From an uncultured Pirellulaceae bacterium (GTDB taxonomy: Bacteria; Planctomycetota; Planctomycetia; Pirellulales; Pirellulaceae), in assembly GCA_934255105.1 (NCBI GenBank), contig CAKQNH010000329.1, forward strand, positions 1 through 6,005: a stretch of 6,005 bases of DNA, read 5' to 3'. Each line of letters starts with the position of its first letter. Position 1 is the stretch's first letter. The translations under genes were made by a program, and so were the position numbers. Of the stretch, positions 1 to 5,911 are shown piece by piece. Below the pieces are notes generated by a model. That model searched no databases. It was not told the origin of the DNA and worked only from the letters and a program-made list of their open reading frames with translations.

Positions 1-1119
1 GGAGCAAGTCTAACGGTCACGTTGTGCTGCTCCAGCGACGCAACCGCGCAGACGCACGCTAACTACGTGACGCCGGCGGCGGCCATGAATTACCAAGATG
101 CCCCGGTGTCAGGTAAACTAACACAGCCCTTGAACCGGCTATCAGCCTCGGACGCGGCCTATTCAGTCGCCGACGATACTTCCAGGGTCGCACCCGCCTC
201 GTATGGTACGCTGTTGGGTAGCGCCGGCCGCCCCTACGTCAGCGGGAACGCTTGCGACGCGCCGGGCCACAATGTCAATGCCTACGCCAGCGCTGAAGCA
301 CTGTGGCTGCGACGCAATAGCGACAAGTACTTCTCGCTTTCACAAAACAGCTACATGCCCGACTTCGACTATGAACTCGGCGGTCGCTTTACGGTCGGTC
401 GTCTATTCAATAACGTCGACGGCTGGGAGGGAGTCTACACTGGTCCTTTTAAGTGGAATCGGCAGTCGCTTGTAAATGGCCCAGGCAATTTGCAAAGCCG
501 CCTAGTTGCTAACGGAGGTTATACGCCAGCAGAAATTGACACGTTTAATAACGCCGACCAACACTTTCAGGCTTGGGAGTCGAAGCTCAACAGTTTTGAA
601 ATCAATCGCCGTTGGTGGAGTTGGGATGTGCTGTCAACTCTAATTGGTTTCCGCTACGTCGACTACAACGAAGACTTTGTGTTCCAGTCAAACAGTATTC
701 AAGGCCTTGGGACCTATCGCAATCGAGTCAAGAACCGCATGGCCGGGGCTCAGGTTGGAGCTGATATTCTCTATCCGGTCAGTCTCCGCGCGAACATGGG
801 CTTTCGTGGTAAAGCGGGCGTGTACGCCAACTTCGACGAGACCAGCGTGTTCCTACAAAACGGAGCTACCACCGTTCTGAACGCAGGAGACAACAGCGTC
901 GATGTCGCCGGATTGATCGAGATGGGAGTCTTTGCGAACTATCAGGTCGTCCCCAGCGTGCGTCTGACCGCCGGCTATGAGTTTTGGTATATGCCTGGTG
1001 CCGTCACCATACCGGGCCAAAGCCCACAGTTTATCAACCCCTCGACGGGGACTCGAGTGGACAACGACGACGAGGTGTTCCTGCACGGTGGCAGCGTGGG
1101 AGTCCAAGTGCTGTTCTAA
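1..1119 (+). CDS. BBP7-family outer-membrane beta-barrel protein, 5'-partial
   Basis: This is the C-terminal 372 residues of a predicted outer-membrane beta-barrel protein of the planctomycete BBP7 (DUF1551) family, whose transport or adhesion role is not established. The frame is open to the left edge with no upstream stop. The first residues (GASLTVTLCCSSDATAQ) look like the end of a signal peptide, so the true start lies before the window and the TTG at 22 is not the start. After a low-complexity linker come family-like segments, numbered from the edge: AYASAEALWLRR (about 94-105), a SKLNSFEINRRW strand (194-205), LIGFRYVDYNEDF (214-226) and NRMAGAQVGAD (245-255). Alternating aromatic/polar strands follow, and the protein ends in VGVQVLF, a terminal aromatic residue as in outer-membrane insertion signals. 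Stop is TAA at 1117-1119, with a terminator 125 bases on. Family assignment is from recognised motifs; pore function is inference. Confidence 0.85.
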   Translation, partial: GASLTVTLCCSSDATAQTHANYVTPAAAMNYQDAPVSGKLTQPLNRLSASDAAYSVADDTSRVAPASYGTLLGSAGRPYVSGNACDAPGHNVNAYASAEALWLRRNSDKYFSLSQNSYMPDFDYELGGRFTVGRLFNNVDGWEGVYTGPFKWNRQSLVNGPGNLQSRLVANGGYTPAEIDTFNNADQHFQAWESKLNSFEINRRWWSWDVLSTLIGFRYVDYNEDFVFQSNSIQGLGTYRNRVKNRMAGAQVGADILYPVSLRANMGFRGKAGVYANFDETSVFLQNGATTVLNAGDNSVDVAGLIEMGVFANYQVVPSVRLTAGYEFWYMPGAVTIPGQSPQFINPSTGTRVDNDDEVFLHGGSVGVQVLF

Positions 1120-1140
1120 ACGGCACTCAGCGCGGTGCTC

Positions 1141-1165
1141 TGCCCTGCCCTGCCCTGTTCTGCTT
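1141..1165. repeat. 5-nt tandem repeat (TGCCC)
   Basis: Three exact TGCCC units (1141-1155) are followed by the degenerate units TGTTC and TGCTT. They lie in the 3' untranslated stretch between the BBP7 stop codon and its terminator. No function is evident; slippage-prone simple repeat DNA is the simplest reading. Confidence 0.6.
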
Positions 1166-1243
1166 TGCCAGAATCAGCTCAATCCTCGTCTAGCTCAGGT
1201 CTAACCGCGCTAGAGGATCGAGCTTAAGAATAAAACTGGCGTT

Positions 1244-1274
1244 ACGCGGTCTCCTCAATGGGGGCCGCGTTTTT
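1244..1274 (+). terminator. Rho-independent terminator after the BBP7 gene
   Basis: An 11-bp stem pairs 1244-1254 with 1260-1270, closed by a 5-nt loop (TCAAT). Nine pairs are Watson-Crick and two are G-U. The run TTTTT (1270-1274) follows directly. This is the canonical intrinsic-terminator layout for transcription coming from the BBP7 gene. On the opposite strand the stem is followed only by a loosely T-rich stretch (1231-1243), so termination of the convergent gene ending at 1323 would be weaker. Confidence 0.85.
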
Positions 1275-1322
1275 CATTTGCAGTGGATCGTAGGCTTGTA
1301 ACGAGCGGAGCGCTGCTGCGAC

Positions 1323-3188
1323 TTAATCGCGGCGCAGCGAAAAGCTCATGTAGTGCAGGCCCGTCTCTTCCTCGACCAAAAAGCCACCGGTGGGGGCCAG
1401 GTACTTGGCGATCACCGAGAAGGGTGGCAGCTCGCGACTTTCCAAGGCGGACAACAAGGCTTTGAAAAAGCCATTGTTTTCAGACATCCCCTTGAGTCGC
1501 TCGCGGTTTTTCGGATCGCGTGCCAGCTCGTAGAACAACTGCAACGACTCTTCCGGACGGCTAAAGGAAATAGCCGAACAGGCGCGCTCCTGAAGCTGTG
1601 CGGCGATGCGATCAGAGATCAATTGATACTCGAGCGACTCCTTCAATGCTGGGCTCCCGCCGGCCGCGCAGTCGGCGATCTGCCGCATCATGTAACGACT
1701 GTCCGATATCACTACATAGTCTTCGATCATGGCAATACAAATTTCTGGCTGCCGAATCGGCGAGTCGCTGTCAGTAGCGTTCCGTCCTGGAACAAAGACG
1801 TGTGCGGTGAGCTGTCCAAACCCCTCGGTCTTGATCTCTTGTCGCTGCTCGACTCGTTTAAGAATCTTAGGAAGCACGTTGTTTTTGAAGTATTCGGGGT
1901 TCTTCAGCCGCACGGCATACACATTCGAGCCGCTATTGATGCGCACTGGACGCACAAAGCCTTGAAGGATGCTGAGGCGACCCTCTAAATTATCCAGCAC
2001 GTCTTTGCGGAAATTTAACTCTAAACGTTTGTCGACCTCTGCGAAGACTTGTTCGTTCAACGCATCCTCACCACGGAATTGGTTGTACAATCGCTCGATG
2101 CCTTGCAGCGTCGATGCCAAATCCCAGTTAATCGTTGAGTAACCGGCCACCGAATCTGGCACCCAGTCCTCTGGTGCGGTGGATCCCGACTTGGGACGCA
2201 GCAGACTCAACACGCCGCGGCGCGGGCTGCTGAGCGACAAATGGAGATGGAAGATCGAATCAAAATCGGGCGGAGCGATGATCGCACTACCTCCCACCGC
2301 TTCGATGCCATCGATTCCCAATGCGGGCAACATGGCCAAGACCATCGTTGTCCCGGCATTTTTGGGGACGAACTGCCGCACGATCTCCAGCGGATCAACG
2401 TACCACGAGACTTGCGGACGCTCCCCAGCAGTCCCCACGCAGCGTGCCATCAGCGACGTGAACTTGCGATTGTCCGCCAGCGCACTGTCCGTCGATGGCC
2501 CGTTCAACCAGCGGGCTGCCAGCACTTCGATATAGTCCGCATCGGATGTCACCACGATGACGCCATTGTCGATGAAGTAAGCGAATTGCTGACTTCGCCG
2601 CGTGGGATTTTGGTAGCGATGCAGTGTCAATCGCTCAAAGGCCTTTTCCTCGTGATCCATTTCCTTGGCAGAATCGTGAATGCGATTGAGCATGAGCTGA
2701 ACGCTGGTAATCTCTTGTCCGGCATCGAGCAGCATGGCGATGGCTGGTCTTGCGTTTGCGACTTCTTCATCAGCTTCGCCATCCTCTGCCTTGGACCTCT
2801 TCTTCTTGGTTGCGCGATATCGGTCGTTGGGAAGCAAAGCTATGGCAAATTCACCGCTGGGAATCGATAGCAGTTCGTCCAAGTTCAGCCCAATAGCTGA
2901 CTGGATGTCGGTTGTATTGCGGACCAGCGAGCCGTAAAACTCGGATAAGATCGGACGCAATTGGTCGTCGCTGGCCAGCTTGCCCAGCGAGCTGCGAGCT
3001 AAATCGGCTTTGAGTTGCCGCATGTCGCTGATTCGCGCGTAGGCCAACGTCTTTTCGGGGAAGAGCTGTGGAGCCGTCAATCGCTCTGGGGGGGCAGCGG
3101 TCGTGTCCTGAGCCACAACGTGCGGTGTCCAGGTAGCCCACAGGAGCACGCTGAGGATGGCCAAGCAGGAGAGCTTCGGGGTGGGCAC
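1323..3188 (-). CDS. Secreted protein of unknown function, possibly DUF3352-like
   Basis: This encodes a 621-residue exported protein that I cannot assign to a biochemical role. The start chosen is the GTG at 3188. It has AAGGA seven bases upstream and opens a clean signal peptide: a short Lys-containing n-region, the hydrophobic run LSCLAILSVLLWATW, and a VVA/QD cleavage site near residue 26. The ATG 75 bases further up would put 25 unrelated residues in front of that signal. The mature start (FPEKTLAYARISDMRQLKADL, about 43-63) and the end (APTGGFLVEEETGLHYMSFSL) resemble large DUF3352-type secreted proteins in planctomycetes; this resemblance is from memory and tentative. A strongly charged insert, KKKRSKAEDGEADEE (about 128-142), interrupts an otherwise alpha/beta-like sequence. 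There are no evident catalytic motifs, membrane anchors or C-terminal sorting signals. It is convergent with the BBP7 gene and divergent from the BON gene, so probably monocistronic. Confidence 0.85.
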   Translation of the reverse strand: MPTPKLSCLAILSVLLWATWTPHVVAQDTTAAPPERLTAPQLFPEKTLAYARISDMRQLKADLARSSLGKLASDDQLRPILSEFYGSLVRNTTDIQSAIGLNLDELLSIPSGEFAIALLPNDRYRATKKKRSKAEDGEADEEVANARPAIAMLLDAGQEITSVQLMLNRIHDSAKEMDHEEKAFERLTLHRYQNPTRRSQQFAYFIDNGVIVVTSDADYIEVLAARWLNGPSTDSALADNRKFTSLMARCVGTAGERPQVSWYVDPLEIVRQFVPKNAGTTMVLAMLPALGIDGIEAVGGSAIIAPPDFDSIFHLHLSLSSPRRGVLSLLRPKSGSTAPEDWVPDSVAGYSTINWDLASTLQGIERLYNQFRGEDALNEQVFAEVDKRLELNFRKDVLDNLEGRLSILQGFVRPVRINSGSNVYAVRLKNPEYFKNNVLPKILKRVEQRQEIKTEGFGQLTAHVFVPGRNATDSDSPIRQPEICIAMIEDYVVISDSRYMMRQIADCAAGGSPALKESLEYQLISDRIAAQLQERACSAISFSRPEESLQLFYELARDPKNRERLKGMSENNGFFKALLSALESRELPPFSVIAKYLAPTGGFLVEEETGLHYMSFSLRRD

Positions 3189-3195
3189 GTCAGAT

Positions 3196-3200
3196 TCCTT
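3196..3200 (-). promoter_or_regulatory. Ribosome binding site fixing the GTG start
   Basis: On the minus strand AAGGA lies seven bases before the GTG at 3188. It supports this start over the in-frame ATG at 3263 because the signal peptide begins exactly here. Confidence 0.7.
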
Positions 3201-3236
3201 GTGTAGAGTGGCAACCGCCAACAGACTGAGAAATTT

Positions 3237-3396
3237 TGCACAGCCATTATGCACAAACCGCATTCAAATGCACAATACAAGTGGCAGGATCCCTACAGAA
3301 CGATACTCAGCGGCACGGCTAAGAAACCGCACGCACAGGACCGATGATGGCTGGAGGTACTGAGCTTCGGTTGTGTTTACTTAGCGCCCTGCACAA
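3237..3396. promoter_or_regulatory. Cluster of four TGCACA motifs in the divergent intergenic region
   Basis: TGCACA occurs at 3237-3242, 3250-3255, 3269-3274 and 3390-3395, all in the same orientation. The last three extend to TGCACAA. The first three lie just upstream of the minus-strand secreted gene, overlapping a possible -10 (CATAAT on the minus strand, about 3247-3252). I did not see the hexamer elsewhere in the window when reading by eye. It could be a regulator-binding site or chance; no known operator is recognised. Confidence 0.25.
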
Positions 3397-3422
3397 CACT
3401 ACAGTCCACCCAGAAGCCTGCG

Positions 3423-3428
3423 TATAAT
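3423..3428 (+). promoter_or_regulatory. -10 box (TATAAT) of the Gly-rich/BON gene
   Basis: A perfect TATAAT lies 42 bases before the ATG at 3471, preceded by GCG, with transcription expected to start near 3435. No good -35 box sits at 16-18 bases, so the promoter may depend on an activator or on another sigma contact. It is assigned from position and consensus only. Confidence 0.5.
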
Positions 3429-3463
3429 GATGTCTGGCGCTGGCCTCCCTTAAAACGCACTTC

Positions 3464-3467
3464 AGGA
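3464..3467 (+). promoter_or_regulatory. Ribosome binding site of the Gly-rich/BON gene
   Basis: AGGA (within CAGGAAAC) ends three bases before the ATG at 3471 and nine before a second in-frame ATG at 3477. Either start leaves the signal peptide intact; 3471 is used here, but 3477 remains possible because its spacing is closer to usual. Confidence 0.6.
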
Positions 3468-3470
3468 AAC

Positions 3471-4247
3471 ATGAGCATGTCGCGAACACTTCGAGCTCCA
3501 TCTTCGCTACTGGCAATGTGGGCTGCACTCAGTGGCTTGTTGATCCTGACGCCCGCTGCTTTCGCGCAAAACACCATGGGTGGTTTCGGCAACTTCGGCC
3601 TGGGTACCGAATCCGGGTTTGGTTCCCTGGGCAGCAATAGCAGGGCGGGTGGTGGACAAGGCAACGCAGCCGGCATGGGCGGTCAAGGTACTGCCATGCC
3701 AACGCTTGGCGGCGGCGGCGCGATCGGCAGCAGCTTTGACGCCACTTTCGGTGCCTCACAGATGGCCAGCAGTCTGGCTACCGCCGCAGCGGTCAGCCGC
3801 CTAACGGGCTCATCCATGGGAGGGCGCGGAGGCTTCGGTGGCGGGCGTGGAGGAGGCTTCGGAGGCGGGCGAGGAGGTTTTGGCGGCAACAATGACAATC
3901 AGAATGCTCAAAGCGAGAAAAAAGTACGCGCGGTCATTCGCGTCGGATTTCCTGTAGAGCGTCCCACCAGCAGCTTTACCGCTGGACGCATCAACGAGCG
4001 TTTCGCGGCTATGCCTCTTCCGCCCGGCGTGGCTGGCGTACAGATCAGCATGGACGGCCGGGTCGCAGTGCTGCAAGGGGAGGTCGAGTCGGTCGAGGAT
4101 GGCAAACTAATCGAGCGTCTGCTTGCGCTGGAACCCGGCATCGACGGTGTAAGAAATGAGCTGAGTCTAGCCGCAACTGCCAACCAATCCGAAGAGGTCC
4201 CCGCGCCAGCACCTCAAGGCGCGTCATCTTCGCGTCAACGCCCTTAG
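3471..4247 (+). CDS. Exported Gly-rich protein with a C-terminal BON domain
   Basis: This 258-residue protein has three parts. Residues 1-32 are a signal peptide (basic MSMSRTLR, hydrophobic LLAMWAALSGLLIL, cleavage AFA/QN). Residues about 35-140 are Gly-rich and end in an Arg-Gly-Gly/Phe repeat (R119, R126 and R134 heading GG(G)FGG units). Residues about 170-235 match a BON domain: a helix GRINERF, the strand pattern VQISMDGRVAVLQGEV, the conserved VESVEDGKLIERLLALEPGIDGVRNEL and a final hydrophobic strand. BON domains occur in periplasmic and envelope proteins such as OsmY and are thought to bind membranes or other envelope components. A short acidic/Pro/Ser tail follows. A single BON copy behind an RGG-like region suggests a structural or surface-associated protein rather than an enzyme. 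Its own promoter and ribosome site lie upstream, and the lipoprotein gene converges on it. Cellular role is unknown. Confidence 0.88.
   Translation: MSMSRTLRAPSSLLAMWAALSGLLILTPAAFAQNTMGGFGNFGLGTESGFGSLGSNSRAGGGQGNAAGMGGQGTAMPTLGGGGAIGSSFDATFGASQMASSLATAAAVSRLTGSSMGGRGGFGGGRGGGFGGGRGGFGGNNDNQNAQSEKKVRAVIRVGFPVERPTSSFTAGRINERFAAMPLPPGVAGVQISMDGRVAVLQGEVESVEDGKLIERLLALEPGIDGVRNELSLAATANQSEEVPAPAPQGASSSRQRP
3825..3887 (+). repeat. In-frame RGG/F coding repeat
   Basis: Three diverged units starting at Arg codons (3825, 3846 and 3870) encode RGGFGGG, RGGGFGGG and RGGFGG. The units differ by a Gly codon and by synonymous changes (CGC, CGT, CGA for Arg), so the peptide pattern is kept while the DNA drifts. 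Expansion by slippage followed by selection on the peptide is a reasonable inference. Confidence 0.75.
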
Positions 4248-4262
4248 CATGCCCTTGCCGTC

Positions 4263-4383
4263 CGTAGCATTCTCCCTGCCGCCCGCTTCCCTAACGTAGA
4301 CGCGCACTCCTGCCCGTTTTCCTATCGTAGTTTGCCCGCCCCCCTACCGTAGAACGGGCACAGAACGGGCACTCCTGCCCGTT
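4263..4383. repeat. GTAG-headed REP-like repeat cluster in the convergent intergenic space
   Basis: Three 19-nt copies fit GCCCGYYYYCCTANCGTAG (4281-4299, 4312-4330, 4334-4352), and GTAG also occurs at 4263-4266. Two of the GTAG heads run straight into hairpins with the same CTCC loop. One follows 4296-4299: ACGCGCA/TGCCCGT, 4300-4317, with one C-C mismatch. The other follows 4349-4352, with AACGGGCA arms. The 16-mer GCACTCCTGCCCGTTT is repeated at 4304-4319 and 4369-4384. A GTAG tetranucleotide followed by a short palindrome is the usual form of REP elements moved by RAYT (REP-associated tyrosine) transposases. No such transposase gene is in this window. Confidence 0.6.
4364..4383. other. 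Perfect 8-bp hairpin, possible bidirectional terminator
   Basis: AACGGGCA (4364-4371), the loop CTCC and TGCCCGTT (4376-4383) form a perfect stem. The left arm is duplicated in tandem: the 11-mer AGAACGGGCAC occurs at 4351-4361 and again at 4362-4372, allowing an alternative pairing. It lies between convergent genes ending at 4247 and 4501, a natural place for a terminator, but it lacks a real T-run on either strand, so this role is only possible. Confidence 0.45.
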
Positions 4384-4420
4384 TCATAGTCCTCACAACT
4401 CAAAAGGCATCGGTCCCATG

Positions 4421-4482
4421 CCAGCCTGGCTGGTGTGTAGCTTTTACGTGGTGCGTGAGGCGGCTGAAGCCTGGGCTCCAAC
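4421..4482. other. Minor palindromes in the rest of the convergent spacer
   Basis: Between the REP-like cluster and the lipoprotein stop only small inverted repeats are visible: CCAGC-CTG-GCTGG at 4421-4433 and GGCT-GA-AGCC at 4462-4471, the latter followed by CTGGGCTCCAAC. No open reading frame with a ribosome site and no clear terminator for the minus-strand gene was found here. Confidence 0.3.
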
Positions 4483-4500
4483 AGGTTGACAATGCACCTT

Positions 4501-5568
4501 CTAACGTGCGTTCCAGGGTTCTAATGCAAACGGTTTGTTGCCCTGCGTTCCAATGTTCGGCGAGCTGCGCATACCCCCTGCAGTCGAGAGTTTTTCCGAT
4601 ACGGCCGAGGCTGGACTAACCTCTGACGCTGTGGTGCCACTTGCCGTAGTTGCGCCACTCTTGGGTGGGCTCATCGCCGACCCGGCATTAAACGGCTCAC
4701 TGGCCGAAGTTGGTACGGCTGGAGCGAACTGGTTGAGGCTAGGCACGCGAGATTCAGTAGTACCTGTGTTGTTACTTGCATTGGGGGCTGCGTTGGGAGG
4801 TGCCCCCAAAGTGAAGCCTTGTGCTGGCTGCCCAACGCCACGCGGTTGTGGACGCCCCAAGCTTCCCAACGCAGGCAGTTCAATTGTCGTCGGCTCGGTC
4901 TGTCGAGCCATTTGAGGAAGCGAGCCGCTAGCGTTGGTCGGAATCGAGCGTTGTTGATAGGATACGGTTTGGGTTTCAAATCCTGAACTTGTCGGTGTTT
5001 GCGATCCGCCTTTAGCCGAAGTTGAGACCGACGAGCGACCTGGCAGGAACAGCTTGGCGGGTGCCCCTTGCACGATTTGTCCGTCGGTCCCCTTGAACGT
5101 CGGAATCAAAGTAACTTCTGTGCGTATGCCGTCGGCAGAATCCCAAGGAATCCACACGCTGTAGGAAGCGCCCAGTTCAGACGGGCTGAAGTGCCCGGTC
5201 AATTGTTCGGCGGTGAAGCGGAAGGTCTTGTCGGCTTGGACCTGCTCGGACTCACCTAGCATTGGATCGCCACGGTAACCATGCACGATCAGATCGCCCT
5301 CAACGGGAATGGCCTGAGTACGATCGTTGTAGAAGAATACGCGGCCACCAAAACCACGCGTGGGTGGTTGCCCGGTCACCGTCAATACGTCGGGCGACCA
5401 GATCACCGAGACCGTATTGGGCTTCTGATACTCTTTCTTCCATAGCTTCGTGATCGACCAACTCTTGTCGGACGTACTCTTCGGCTTGTTGCCAAATACG
5501 TTGCAACCCACGCTGCTGGAAATGGTTAGACAGCACAACAGGCCAAATGTATACGTTCGAAATTTCAT
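4501..5568 (-). CDS. Putative lipoprotein, planctomycete conserved hypothetical
   Basis: This 355-residue protein is predicted to be lipid-anchored. The ATG at 5568 is chosen because it opens a compact signal (MKFRTYTFGLLCCLTISSSVGC) with the lipobox Cys at residue 22, and GGA lies seven bases upstream. The ATG at 5580 would add only MDLT. The -3 lipobox residue is Ser rather than the usual Leu, so processing is likely but not certain. Residues about 37-180 form a beta-rich domain (TVSVIWSPDVLTVTG, RVFFYNDRTQAIPVEGDLIVHGY, SYSVWIPWDS, TEVTLIPTFKG). From about 180 to the end the sequence is Ser/Thr/Pro/Ala/Asn-rich and looks disordered. I do not recognise a named family or an enzymatic motif; an envelope role is inferred from the signal alone. 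It converges with the BON gene, and its upstream side runs into repeat DNA 40 bases away. Confidence 0.82.
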   Translation of the reverse strand: MKFRTYTFGLLCCLTISSSVGCNVFGNKPKSTSDKSWSITKLWKKEYQKPNTVSVIWSPDVLTVTGQPPTRGFGGRVFFYNDRTQAIPVEGDLIVHGYRGDPMLGESEQVQADKTFRFTAEQLTGHFSPSELGASYSVWIPWDSADGIRTEVTLIPTFKGTDGQIVQGAPAKLFLPGRSSVSTSAKGGSQTPTSSGFETQTVSYQQRSIPTNASGSLPQMARQTEPTTIELPALGSLGRPQPRGVGQPAQGFTLGAPPNAAPNASNNTGTTESRVPSLNQFAPAVPTSASEPFNAGSAMSPPKSGATTASGTTASEVSPASAVSEKLSTAGGMRSSPNIGTQGNKPFALEPWNAR

Positions 5569-5608
5569 CGTTAAATCCATTTGCGCGGGCGCGGACGTGG
5601 TAGGCACT

Positions 5609-5744
5609 GAAACATCTCTCTTGCCCAGAGGGCGAAACATCTCTCTAGCCCCGAGGGCAAAACATCTTTTTGGCCCCGAGGGCAAAACATCTTTTTGGCC
5701 CCGAGGGCGAAACATCTCTCTAGCCCAGAGGGCGAAACATCTCT
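5609..5744. repeat. 25-nt tandem repeat array, five full copies and a partial
   Basis: Full copies start at 5609, 5634, 5659, 5684 and 5709, each exactly 25 nt, and a truncated sixth begins at 5734. Each copy has an AAACATCT head, a variable middle (CTCTAG, CTCTTG or TTTTGG) and a GCCC-NNN-GGGC core able to form a 4-bp hairpin. Copies 3 and 4 are identical. The central triplet (AGA or CGA on this strand; TCT or TCG on the other) varies while both stem arms are kept. No spacers separate the copies, so this is not a CRISPR array. Confidence 0.9.
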
Positions 5745-5745
5745 G

Positions 5746-5770
5746 CCGGTGGCGTCAGCCACCGGACTAC
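5746..5770 (-). repeat. REP-like palindrome with GTAG head, left copy
   Basis: A perfect 8-bp stem, CCGGTGGC/GCCACCGG with loop GTCA, occupies 5746-5765. Read on the minus strand it is preceded by GTAG plus one base (5766-5770), the head expected of a REP element. Its inverted partner is at 5881-5902. Confidence 0.65.
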
Positions 5771-5880
5771 AGCCCTCTGTTGGGCAAGCCCGGAGGGGGT
5801 GTCATGTCATGTTCATGCTTGCCGAGCAACGCCACGAATCTGGTGTCGCCCTCCGGGCTGGGGGACAGTTTATTCATTTG

Positions 5881-5902
5881 GTCCGGTGGCTCATGCCACC
5901 GG
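5881..5902 (+). repeat. REP-like palindrome, right copy
   Basis: The same CCGGTGGC/GCCACCGG stem with loop TCAT occupies 5883-5902, preceded by GT as in the left copy read in reverse. The GTAG head is degenerate here (TTTG). With the left copy it forms an inverted pair whose centres are 137 bases apart. Confidence 0.6.
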
Positions 5903-5911
5903 CAAGGATAT

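Noticed and set aside
22..24. TTG as the start of the BBP7 gene
   Set aside because: The frame is open to the window edge and the upstream residues look like signal peptide, so the gene begins outside.
1353..1988. Plus-strand open frame of 211 codons opposite the secreted gene
   Set aside because: It is an antisense shadow of the minus-strand gene, with no ribosome site and no family-like sequence. The similar frame at 2241-2870 is rejected for the same reason.
3189..3263. Upstream ATG start for the secreted 621-residue protein
   Set aside because: The added 25 residues lie before a complete signal peptide, and the GTG has the better ribosome site.
5569..5715. N-terminal extension of the lipoprotein to an ATG at 5715
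   Set aside because: The 49 extra residues are translated tandem repeat and would bury the lipoprotein signal peptide.
5609..5744. Possible CRISPR array
   Set aside because: The 25-nt units abut with no unique spacers, and no cas gene is present; it is a plain tandem repeat.
5571..5762. Minus-strand short open frame in the repeat array
   Set aside because: Its product is only a translated 25-nt repeat; no start context.
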